Source of the DNA: CAXXIC01 sp964534355
GTDB taxonomy: Bacteria; Bacteroidota; Bacteroidia; Bacteroidales; UBA7332
NCBI GenBank assembly: GCA_964534355.1
Contig: CAZHNZ010000008.1
Location: forward strand, 1-52,527
Length of the DNA: 52,527 bases
Direction of reading: 5' to 3'
Part shown: positions 1 to 7,103 of the stretch, piece after piece
How the letters are laid out: each line of letters opens with the position of its first letter
Position numbering within the stretch: position 1 is the stretch's first letter
Made by a program: the position numbers and the translations under genes
The notes under the pieces: model-generated
Databases searched by the model: none
What the model was told of the DNA's origin: nothing
What the model saw: only the letters and a program-made list of their open reading frames with translations

Positions 1-195
1 CCAACTGAAAAGAGCCAAACGTACCGAAACGCACTATTTTGCCATCCATCAGATGGTCAGTGTACACTTTTCGGAAATCAATTCCGACATTTTCTCCAGA
101 GTTACCTCTCCGGCACTCTGTGCACTCACGTAATATTTACGTGGTGCTTTTGCGTCCTTTGGATTCGGACGTTGGATCAACTTGAGTGTGATCAT
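1..195 (-). pseudogene. HU/histone-like DNA-binding protein, 5' part, broken by an internal out-of-frame deletion
   Basis: The gene reads leftward from ATG at 195-193. The first 48 codons (MITLKLIQRPNPKDAKAP..., with SAQSAGEVTLEKMSELI and ISEKCTLT) match the N-terminal half of the Bacteroidota HU-like family (TIGR01201 type), small proteins that bend and compact DNA. The frame then hits TGA at 51-49. In another frame, from base 52 to the window edge, the conserved distal strand region follows at once (MDGKIVRFGTFGSFQL). The roughly 18-20 residues that family members carry between these blocks are missing, so a deletion that also shifts the frame best explains it. The distal end lies outside the window. 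A single sequencing error would not account for the missing residues. Confidence 0.72.
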
Positions 196-730
196 TTTTT
201 GTTTTTATTTTAAATGAATACTAGTGTCCTGCTATACTCTATTTGAGCAGAACGACAGCAAAATTACCTCATTATTTCAGAGAATTAAACGAGATTGCTC
301 AATAGTTATGCTTAAGTTGTGCTATGGTTCGTTTTTTTTTGATTCGTTTTTCTCATTCATTTTTCATTTTATTCGCCATGCATGGCATGCGCATATTATA
401 CTTCGTTGCAGTTTTGTGAGGTGCGGATGGTGTTGTTGAATCGGATTGGGCTTCAGGCTATTTTATAAAGGATATTTAGACGGTGGGCTTTAGCCGAATG
501 GGTGTAATGGAGTGAAGCATTTTACCATTTTCAATAGTTTATAAGATAAGATTTGTTTTTATTTGGGAATATAGTGTTTTTAATTAACTTTGTCATTTGA
601 AAACGACATCTTAAAACATTTAGATGATAGCAGTGAGCTGAAATAAGTAAATGTAATTTGACAACATAAAAACATTTTATAAAATTACATTGCAGAAGTT
701 GATATATATTTTTTAAAGAGATAAAAATAA
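196..730. other. Intergenic region left of the R-M operon, no supported gene
   Basis: About 535 AT-rich bases between the broken HU-like gene and hsdM. The short open frames here have no recognisable protein content. Visible structure: a 12-bp palindrome GCCATGCATGGC at 375-386, and TGGGCTTTAGCCGAATGGG at 484-502, which resembles a string at 14225-14245 on the far side of the island. No consensus -33/-7 pair is visible in front of hsdM; TACATTG near 686-692 is a one-mismatch candidate. Confidence 0.5.
259..266 (-). promoter_or_regulatory. Candidate -7 box for the HU-like gene
   Basis: On the minus strand this reads TAATTTTG, matching the Bacteroidota -7 consensus TAnnTTTG. It lies about 60 bases upstream of the HU-like start codon. 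No convincing -33 TTTG is visible at the expected spacing, so this rests on the -7 box alone. Confidence 0.35.
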
Positions 731-2575
731 ATGAGTTTAAATACACAAAATCTACAACCCATCATTAACTTCATCTGGACAGTTGCCGACGATGTGTTGA
801 TTAATAAATTTCTCGAAAACCAGTATCAGGATGTGATACTTCCTATGACCGTGTTGCGTCGGTTGGATTTGGCACTCGAACCTACAAAAGAGAAGGTGCT
901 GAAAACACACGAAGAGTTTAAAAGCAGAATAGACAATCTATCGGGTTTGCTGACCAGCGAACAACACGGCACCGGATTGGCATTCTACAACACCTCTCCT
1001 TTTACGATGAAGATGCTGCTGGATGACCCGAAAAATATTGATACTAATTTCCTGAACTACCTCAATGGTTTCTCAGAGAATGTTCAGGATATTATCAGCA
1101 AATTCAAGTTTCGCAACCAGCTGGAGACGTTTGAGAATACAGGTATCACGTTTTCGCTGATTGAGAAGTTTTGTAATCCGAAAGTGGAACTAAGTCCCGA
1201 CAAAATATCGCCAATGGCGATGGGCTATATGTTCGAAGATTTGATTCGCCGATTCAACGAAAAGACCAATGCCGCCGCAGGGAGACACTTCACACCCCGG
1301 GAGATTATCGAATTGATGACCCATTTGGTTTACTTGCCGGTAAAAGATAAAATTCAACAAGGGACTTACCTGGTGTATGACCCCTGTGCAGGTTCGGGAG
1401 CGATGCTCACGCAATCGAAACTCTTTGCCACCAACCCCGAGGGAGAGATAAAGTCGAAAGCCACCTTCCACCTCTACGGACAGGAGAACACGGGCGAGAT
1501 GTATGCTGTGTGTAAATCGGATATGCTGCTGAAAGGCGAAGACCCCGACAAAATTAAGTTTGGCTCAACCTTGAGCGAATACGGCTTTGACCCTGACCTG
1601 AAATTCAACTTCATGCTTACCAACCCACCCTACGGCACCACCTGGAAGCAGGATATTGATAACCTGAATGTGGGGACAGATAGAAAGATTAGCATTGTAG
1701 ATAAACGCTTCAACCTGAAAATCAAAAATTTCAAAGGGGAACTGGAAGAGACTTGCCTGACCACCCGCAGCAACGATGGGCAATTGATGTTTATGCTGCA
1801 CATGCTTTCGAAAATGAAGGACCCGAAAGATGGTGGCAGTCGCATTGCCTCTGTACACAACGGTTCGGCACTCTTCACCGGCGATGCAGGTAGTGGCGAG
1901 AGCGGAATACGACAATACATTATCGAAAACGATTTGTTGGAATGTATCATTCAATTGCCAAACGATATTTTTTATAATACGGGTATCGCCACCTATGTTT
2001 GGATTATCAGCAATGCAAAAGAGGAAAAGCGCAAAGGAAAGGTGCAGTTGATCAATGCTTCGGGTAGTGAATTTTTTCAGAAAATGCGTAAATCGTTGGG
2101 CAGCAAGCGTAACGAATTGACGAGTCAGCACATAGACGCCATACAGGAGATGTATTTTGTGTTTGAAGAGAACGAGTACAGCAAAATTTTCGATAATGAA
2201 GATTTTGGATTCTACCAAATCAGCGTGCATCAACCCGAAAAAGACGAAAAAGGCAACATCATAAAAGATGCCAAAGGCAAACCCAAATCGGACAGCAGCC
2301 AAAAAGACATCGAAAACGTGCCGATGCGTAGAGACAACGCATGCGTTGTCTCTATCAATACCATATCCATTTGCGACGAATATTTCAAACGCGAGGTTCT
2401 ACCATTTGCACCGGATGCATGGTACGACAAAACCAAAATGAAGGTGGGATACGAAATCGCATTCAACAAATATTTTTACCAATACCAGGCCCTTCGACCC
2501 TTGAGCGAGATTGCAGCAGATATTCTGAAATTGGAACAGGAAACCGATGGTTTGTTGAAAGAAATAATTGAATAA
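731..2575 (+). CDS. hsdM: Type I restriction-modification system, DNA methyltransferase subunit HsdM
   Basis: 614 residues. HsdM transfers methyl from S-adenosylmethionine to adenine N6 in the recognition sequence; with HsdS it forms the methylase, and with HsdR the restriction complex. Visible are an N-terminal helical HsdM_N region, the SAM-binding motif DPCAGSGAML (from D217), and the catalytic N6-adenine motif NPPY (298-301, in LTNPPYGTT). The C-terminal helical part (EYFKREVLPFAPDAWYD, GYEIAFNKYFYQY) is typical of the family. Between DIENVPM and CDEYFKREV about a dozen extra residues (RRDNACVVSINTI) are encoded by the palindromic repeat at 2328-2355. First gene of the operon; the next gene begins 3 bases after the stop. 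Confidence 0.96.
   Translation: MSLNTQNLQPIINFIWTVADDVLINKFLENQYQDVILPMTVLRRLDLALEPTKEKVLKTHEEFKSRIDNLSGLLTSEQHGTGLAFYNTSPFTMKMLLDDPKNIDTNFLNYLNGFSENVQDIISKFKFRNQLETFENTGITFSLIEKFCNPKVELSPDKISPMAMGYMFEDLIRRFNEKTNAAAGRHFTPREIIELMTHLVYLPVKDKIQQGTYLVYDPCAGSGAMLTQSKLFATNPEGEIKSKATFHLYGQENTGEMYAVCKSDMLLKGEDPDKIKFGSTLSEYGFDPDLKFNFMLTNPPYGTTWKQDIDNLNVGTDRKISIVDKRFNLKIKNFKGELEETCLTTRSNDGQLMFMLHMLSKMKDPKDGGSRIASVHNGSALFTGDAGSGESGIRQYIIENDLLECIIQLPNDIFYNTGIATYVWIISNAKEEKRKGKVQLINASGSEFFQKMRKSLGSKRNELTSQHIDAIQEMYFVFEENEYSKIFDNEDFGFYQISVHQPEKDEKGNIIKDAKGKPKSDSSQKDIENVPMRRDNACVVSINTISICDEYFKREVLPFAPDAWYDKTKMKVGYEIAFNKYFYQYQALRPLSEIAADILKLEQETDGLLKEIIE
2328..2355. repeat. REP-like palindrome, copy 1, inside hsdM
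   Basis: The half-site GTAGAGACAACGCA is followed by its reverse complement, with one mismatch at the last base (T instead of C). It is read through in frame near HsdM codons 533-542 as RDNACVVS. It is identical in 27 of 28 positions to copy 2 in the RAYT gene and shares the GCATGC centre with copies 3 and 4. Confidence 0.85.
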
Positions 2576-2578
2576 ACG

Positions 2579-3238
2579 ATGACCGAAAAATTTCGAAACA
2601 AATACCGAATTGCTTCGACACGTTTGCAGCATTGGGATTATGCCAACGAAGGCATCTATTTTATTACCATTTGCACCAAAGATCGGGTGCATTATTTTGG
2701 TGAGGTAGAAAATGGAAAGATGGTGTTATCCAATGTAGGCGTAATCGCCGATTTGTTGTGGTACGAAATTAAAAATCATGCCCACGGAATTGAATTAGGC
2801 GAATTTGTGGTAATGCCCAATCATATACACGGCATTTTGTTATTGGATGGCGAAAACGGGAACAACGTCAATGATAACGGGAATAACGTTGGGAATGGGG
2901 ACAACGGTATGGACAACGTGGGGGCGACGCACACGGTAGAGACAACGCATGCGTTGTCTCTACAACCCGACCAACCCCACCACCAACCCGACCAACCCCC
3001 AAAAACAATCGGGCAACAACGGTTTCAAAACCAGGGGAAAAATTCCGTTTCGTCCATTATTGGTGGATACAAATCGGCGATAACCAAACACGCCAACCGA
3101 TTGGGATTGGAATTTGAATGGCAATCCCGGTTTCACGACCACATCATTCGCGACCCAAAATCGTTTGACACCATTACAGATTACATCTTCACCAATCCCC
3201 TGAAATGGGAAAATGACAAATTCTATGACAAAATATAA
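2579..3238 (+). CDS. REP-associated tyrosine transposase (RAYT, Y1/IS200-like HUH family) within the hsd operon
   Basis: 219 residues. RAYTs are single-domain HUH endonucleases that bind and cleave REP palindromes at single-stranded ends. Visible features: the N-terminal block RLQHWDYANEGIYFITICT, the HUH motif in VVMPNHIHGILLLDG (H82 and H84), the candidate nucleophile Tyr164 in IIGGYKSAITKHA, and the C-terminal WQSRFHDHIIRD and YIFTNPLKW typical of RAYTs. Between the HUH and Tyr motifs lies a low-complexity Asn/Gly then Pro/His/Gln insert of about 50 residues, partly encoded by a REP-like palindrome (2936-2963). The gene starts 3 bases after hsdM and overlaps the hsdS start, so it sits translationally inside the R-M operon. 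No terminal repeats of an autonomous insertion sequence were seen. Confidence 0.9.
   Translation: MTEKFRNKYRIASTRLQHWDYANEGIYFITICTKDRVHYFGEVENGKMVLSNVGVIADLLWYEIKNHAHGIELGEFVVMPNHIHGILLLDGENGNNVNDNGNNVGNGDNGMDNVGATHTVETTHALSLQPDQPHHQPDQPPKTIGQQRFQNQGKNSVSSIIGGYKSAITKHANRLGLEFEWQSRFHDHIIRDPKSFDTITDYIFTNPLKWENDKFYDKI
2936..2963. repeat. REP-like palindrome, copy 2, inside the RAYT gene
   Basis: A perfect 28-bp palindrome made of GTAGAGACAACGCA and its reverse complement. The GTAG at the outer end recalls the tetranucleotide head of classical REP elements. It is read as VETTHALSL in the RAYT protein. It lies next to short repetitive DNA: AACGG/AACGT-rich upstream and CCCGACCAACCCC-rich downstream (2967-3000). 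Confidence 0.9.
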
Positions 3239-4685
3239 ACCCTATACCAAATTCAAACCTTCCGGCATTGCGTGGTTGGGAGAGATTCCTGAGCATTGGG
3301 AGGTTTTATCCTTTAAAAATATTCTAACAGAACGCAATGAAAAAAACAATCCAATCAGGTGTACTGAAATATTATCCCTTTCCATTGACAAAGGAGTCAC
3401 TTTATATGCAGAAAAAACGACAAATTTAGACCGATTTAAAGACGATTACACCCAATACAAGTTGGCTTACGTAGGTGATTTAGTATTCAATAGCATGAAT
3501 ATGATTGTCGGAGCCGTTGGAGTATCAAAGTATTTTGGTTGTGTAAGTCCAGTTTATTATACATACAGTGGAGGTCAGAATAATGCACATGCTACCAAAT
3601 TTTATGAATATATATTTAGGACCAGAATCGTTCAAGGGTTTTTGTATAGCCTAGGCCGAGGATTAATGGCCATTGACAGAGGAGAAGGGAAATACAACAC
3701 TTTGAGACTTAAAGTATCAAGAGATGATTTGCGGTCAATGCTATTACCTTTTCCAAATCAGCAAGAACAGGCTAAAATTGTTGATTTCTTAAATTATAAA
3801 CTCGCAAAAATCGACCGTTTTATCCGCAAGAAAAAGCAATTGATAAAACTACTCAACGAGCAGAAAGCTGCTATTATCAATCATTCCGTAACCAAAGGCA
3901 TAGACCCCAATGCCAAAATGAAACCTTCGGGCATTGAATGGCTGGGTGATATTCCTGAACATTGGGAGGTGAGGAAGTTGAAATATGTGGTTTCATTGAA
4001 TGATGAAACTTTAAATGAAAAAACAAATCCTGAATTTGAATTAAGATATATTGATATTGGAAATGTTAATGATGCAGGCGACATAGCTGAAATTGTTAAA
4101 TATAAGTTCAAAGACGCACCTTCTCGAGCAAAACGAATTGTTAAAGAAGGAGATGTTATAATTTCTACTGTTAGAACATATTTGAAAGCAATAACTCTAA
4201 TTTCAGAAGATTGCGAAAATCTAATAGTTTCAACAGGCTTTGCTGTTTTAAGACCAAAGGCTAAAATCATTAGCACTTTTTTAAACTTTTCAGTCCGTGC
4301 TAATTATTTCATACAAAAAGTATGTGCGGATTCTTATGGTGTAAGTTATCCTGCAATTAATGCTTCTGAATTAATTGAATTAGAAATTGCTTTCCCTAAT
4401 GTTCTCGAACAATGCGCAATAGGTTCTCACATCGAAAAAGAAACCACCAAATTCAACCAAACCATTTCCACCATCGAAAAGGAAATCACCTTGGTAGAAG
4501 AATACAAAACCGCCCTGATAGCCGAAGCGGTAACGGGCAAGATTGATGTGCGGGATTTTGAAATCCCCGAAATGGACGACGTAGAGACAAGGCATGCCTT
4601 GTCTCTACATGATGAATTGTCTCCATACGATGAGGAACAGGAAGACGAAACAGGTATGGTTGCGGAAAATGAAGAAGAATATTAA
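3213..4685 (+). CDS. hsdS: Type I restriction-modification system, specificity subunit HsdS
   Basis: 490 residues. HsdS recognises the bipartite DNA target through two target-recognition domains separated by helical spacers. Two half-units are visible: one starts KPSGIAWLGEIPEHWEV near residue 14, the second KPSGIEWLGDIPEHWEV near 237. Each ends in a conserved helix (NQQEQAKIVDFLNYK... and LIAEAVTGKIDVRDFEIPE). The start overlaps the RAYT gene by 26 bases; ATG at 3225, giving MTKYKPY, is an equally plausible start with a 14-base overlap. The acidic C-terminal tail carries VETRHALSL encoded by the repeat at 4581-4608. The recognition-domain cores are visibly AT-richer than the conserved ends, as expected when specificity domains are exchanged. 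Confidence 0.95.
   Translation: MTNSMTKYKPYTKFKPSGIAWLGEIPEHWEVLSFKNILTERNEKNNPIRCTEILSLSIDKGVTLYAEKTTNLDRFKDDYTQYKLAYVGDLVFNSMNMIVGAVGVSKYFGCVSPVYYTYSGGQNNAHATKFYEYIFRTRIVQGFLYSLGRGLMAIDRGEGKYNTLRLKVSRDDLRSMLLPFPNQQEQAKIVDFLNYKLAKIDRFIRKKKQLIKLLNEQKAAIINHSVTKGIDPNAKMKPSGIEWLGDIPEHWEVRKLKYVVSLNDETLNEKTNPEFELRYIDIGNVNDAGDIAEIVKYKFKDAPSRAKRIVKEGDVIISTVRTYLKAITLISEDCENLIVSTGFAVLRPKAKIISTFLNFSVRANYFIQKVCADSYGVSYPAINASELIELEIAFPNVLEQCAIGSHIEKETTKFNQTISTIEKEITLVEEYKTALIAEAVTGKIDVRDFEIPEMDDVETRHALSLHDELSPYDEEQEDETGMVAENEEEY
4581..4608. repeat. REP-like palindrome, copy 3, inside hsdS
   Basis: A perfect 28-bp palindrome with half-site GTAGAGACAAGGCA. It differs from copy 2 by one compensated base pair (C-G swapped to G-C next to the GCATGC centre), so symmetry is kept although the sequence changed. 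It is read in frame as VETRHALSL in the acidic HsdS tail. Confidence 0.9.
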
Positions 4686-4703
4686 ATCTAATAACCAGAA
4701 AAT

Positions 4704-5639
4704 ATGACGGAAGACAAAAAAACGGCTCATACAGAGTCAGAGCTACTATCGATATTCGAAGAAAATAAATTTGATAAGAGATACTTCTCTAATTTTTTAG
4801 CGTATTATCAATTCTGTTTCGGCGAACTTTACGACGACATGAAAGACGATAGCGATGATGATTTGGAGCCGGGATACACTATTCAAGCAAGTGCACTTTT
4901 TATCAGCTTAGAGTATATGAACATTTTTATTGACTTGATCAATAAAGGACATGGCGAGAAGTGGGCACACGAAATGGCTCATACCATCGAGAATGTTGAA
5001 AGAGGCGCTTATCATACCTATTTCGACATGAAAGCCAATGACCCTGAACAAGCCGAAAAGGAGCTTGTCATCTATTGTAAAAGCCTGGGGGGCGACGAAC
5101 ATTTCGAAAAATATTTTCTCTATTTATTTCGGGAAATGGAACATCCTGACTATATTGTTGAAAAGGCAAAGACCTACTCCGATACCTACAATAAACTGAT
5201 AAAAAAAGGAAAATCGGAGATTTTCGCTCATCTATATGCCGATTTGCTAGTCGATAACTTTGATGAAATTTACTGTGAAGATTATGCTATCGCTTATGAG
5301 CAGGCGATTCAAAATAATAAAAGTATTGAATATGCAAAGTTATACGCCGACAAATATGCCTCAGCGCTAGTGAATATAAAGAGGCGACACGGAATACATG
5401 ACGATGAAGATCTGATAACCTTTGCCATCGAAAAAGTAAACGCATATATGATTTCGTGGGAATATGCAGAAGAGCACGAACTGAGTAATCGAAAATTGTT
5501 TAGGACTCTTTACGAACAGATCCACCTGGATACCTACTATGCCGATGAACCACTACAAGCTTATATGAGTGAAGAAGAAATGAATAAAATGATAATGGAA
5601 AAGGTGCTGAAAGAGTATGAGAGACAGGGTGGGAAGTGA
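4704..5639 (+). CDS. Unrecognised acidic repeat protein in the hsd operon
   Basis: 311 residues; I do not recognise a named family. It lies 18 bases after hsdS and 48 before the DUF262 pair, on the same strand, so it is probably cotranscribed. Very acidic, with an Asp run near residues 44-53 (DDMKDDSDDD). Three internal segments align: residues 72-97 (FIDLINKGHGEKWAHEMA), 159-185 (YNKLIKKGKSEIFAHLYAD) and 195-221 (YEQAIQNNKSIEYAKLYAD). They share the pattern Y/F-x3-I-x2-G/N-x-S/G-E-x2-A-x2-Y/M-A, which suggests a helical repeat scaffold. No signal peptide, membrane segment or nuclease motif is visible. A regulatory, immunity or adaptor role in restriction is possible, but that is inference from position only. 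Confidence 0.8.
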   Translation: MTEDKKTAHTESELLSIFEENKFDKRYFSNFLAYYQFCFGELYDDMKDDSDDDLEPGYTIQASALFISLEYMNIFIDLINKGHGEKWAHEMAHTIENVERGAYHTYFDMKANDPEQAEKELVIYCKSLGGDEHFEKYFLYLFREMEHPDYIVEKAKTYSDTYNKLIKKGKSEIFAHLYADLLVDNFDEIYCEDYAIAYEQAIQNNKSIEYAKLYADKYASALVNIKRRHGIHDDEDLITFAIEKVNAYMISWEYAEEHELSNRKLFRTLYEQIHLDTYYADEPLQAYMSEEEMNKMIMEKVLKEYERQGGK

Positions 5640-5687
5640 GGTAGGAAAATATTGATGGATGAAGGTCTAATAAATAATTGAGAAAAA

Positions 5688-7103
5688 ATGGCGATTAAAA
5701 CTCTAACAATTAAAGAGGTTACATTTCACGAATTATTCAAGTTGAATAATAAGCAACTTGTGATACCTGAATACCAAAGACCATATGTTTGGGGTACCGA
5801 TAAAGTTGATGATCTAATCAAAGATTTACAAGAATTCTTTAATGAAGAGGCTAATTCTAAAGAAAATTCTGAGGAATATTATCTTGGATATATCCTTCTA
5901 TATGATAATAAAAATAAAAATCAATTAGAGGTAGTTGATGGCCAACAGCGTTTAACGACATTACTTATTATAAAACATCTAATTGAAAAATCTATCCCTC
6001 TAAATGAATCTATCTCGTTCAATTCTCAACTGTCAGTCAATAATATTGTCAAAATTAGAGATTTTATTCGGGCTCGTAAATCAGACATTGATGGGTTGCA
6101 ATCGATGAAATTTTTAGATAGACTTCGATTTACTGTGATAATTACAAAAAAAGCAGATGATGCTTTTACTTTTTTTGATACACTAAACAACCGAGCAGTT
6201 AAATTGTCTGCAACAGATTTTTTAAAAGCCTATCATCTACGATCAATAAAATCAGAGAAAATACAAGATCAAGTGGCTCACACATGGGAAACAAATAATG
6301 ATGATAACTTAACACAATTATTTTACAAAATTCTCTGGAGAGGTCGTAACTGGAGAGGAAATAATCAAATTGAATTTGAGAATAAAGATGCCATTCTAAA
6401 AGCGTTTCAAAAACAAACAATTAAAGACAAATCATTAACAGATTGCTCTTATCCATTATACCCTAATACTAAAAATAGATTAGCAATTCGTCAAAAATGG
6501 ACTGAAGATAATAAAGTAGAATTAACAACTTTGCAGATTGACTTAAAAAACGAACTAGATTATCCATTTTCATTGAGGCAACCTATACACGATGGGTTGA
6601 ACTTTTTTCACTATACACAAAGATATGTAGCTGTAAAAGAATTATTGTTTGTTAGCAATACTGAGAAAGATAGTCAAATAGAAAAAATGAGAGAATTCTA
6701 TAATCTTGTTTACACGAATGACATGTCTTATTATTTAAAGCAATTTTTAGACCTTTGTTTAATTCTCTACTATGACAATTTTGGTGATGATGGACTATTG
6801 GAAGCGATACTATATTTCGATTATATTATTGGAGAATCTAGACTAAAGAAGAAACAAATAAAGGAAGAGTCAATAAGACTAATTATAAAGGAGAAAATAA
6901 ACATTTTAGATGTTATAACTCAAGCATTCTTACCTATTGAGGTTTTTGAACACATAAATAGTCTTACAAAAATTGAAGATAACTACAAAACAATCACTTT
7001 TGACAAAAATGAATCATCTGTGAGAACTCGTTATTATGATCGTTTGAGCACTTATTACGGGTCTAAAAAAGACCTTAAATATCGTAAGTTATGGAAGAAA
7101 TAA
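5688..7103 (+). CDS. DUF262 (GmrS/ParB-Srx-fold) protein, first of a coupled pair
   Basis: 471 residues. The N-terminal DUF262 domain is marked by IPEYQRPYVW (26-35) and the nucleotide-site motif DGQQR (84-88, in VVDGQQRLTTLLI), followed by FFDTLNNRAVKLSATDFLKA. This domain occurs in GmrSD, SspE and RloF-like proteins, where it is linked to NTP sensing or hydrolysis. The C-terminal half shows no EH-x-P-(Q/E) HNH motif, so a DUF1524 nuclease domain seems absent. It overlaps the next gene by 13 bases, indicating translational coupling. The sequence is visibly AT-richer than hsdM and hsdR. Likely role: sensor partner of the following nuclease-bearing DUF262 protein; this is inference. Confidence 0.88.
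   Translation: MAIKTLTIKEVTFHELFKLNNKQLVIPEYQRPYVWGTDKVDDLIKDLQEFFNEEANSKENSEEYYLGYILLYDNKNKNQLEVVDGQQRLTTLLIIKHLIEKSIPLNESISFNSQLSVNNIVKIRDFIRARKSDIDGLQSMKFLDRLRFTVIITKKADDAFTFFDTLNNRAVKLSATDFLKAYHLRSIKSEKIQDQVAHTWETNNDDNLTQLFYKILWRGRNWRGNNQIEFENKDAILKAFQKQTIKDKSLTDCSYPLYPNTKNRLAIRQKWTEDNKVELTTLQIDLKNELDYPFSLRQPIHDGLNFFHYTQRYVAVKELLFVSNTEKDSQIEKMREFYNLVYTNDMSYYLKQFLDLCLILYYDNFGDDGLLEAILYFDYIIGESRLKKKQIKEESIRLIIKEKINILDVITQAFLPIEVFEHINSLTKIEDNYKTITFDKNESSVRTRYYDRLSTYYGSKKDLKYRKLWKK

Noticed and set aside
375..386. GCCATGCATGGC palindrome as a fifth REP-like copy
   Set aside because: The centre is ATGCAT, not GCATGC, and the stem lacks the GAGACAA arms; a chance short palindrome is more likely.
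224..439. Short open frame in the spacer left of hsdM
   Set aside because: Phe/Ser/His-rich translation of T-rich DNA, no family resemblance and no start context.
1565..2302. Minus-strand open frame inside hsdM
   Set aside because: Antisense to the methyltransferase catalytic region, no recognisable motif.
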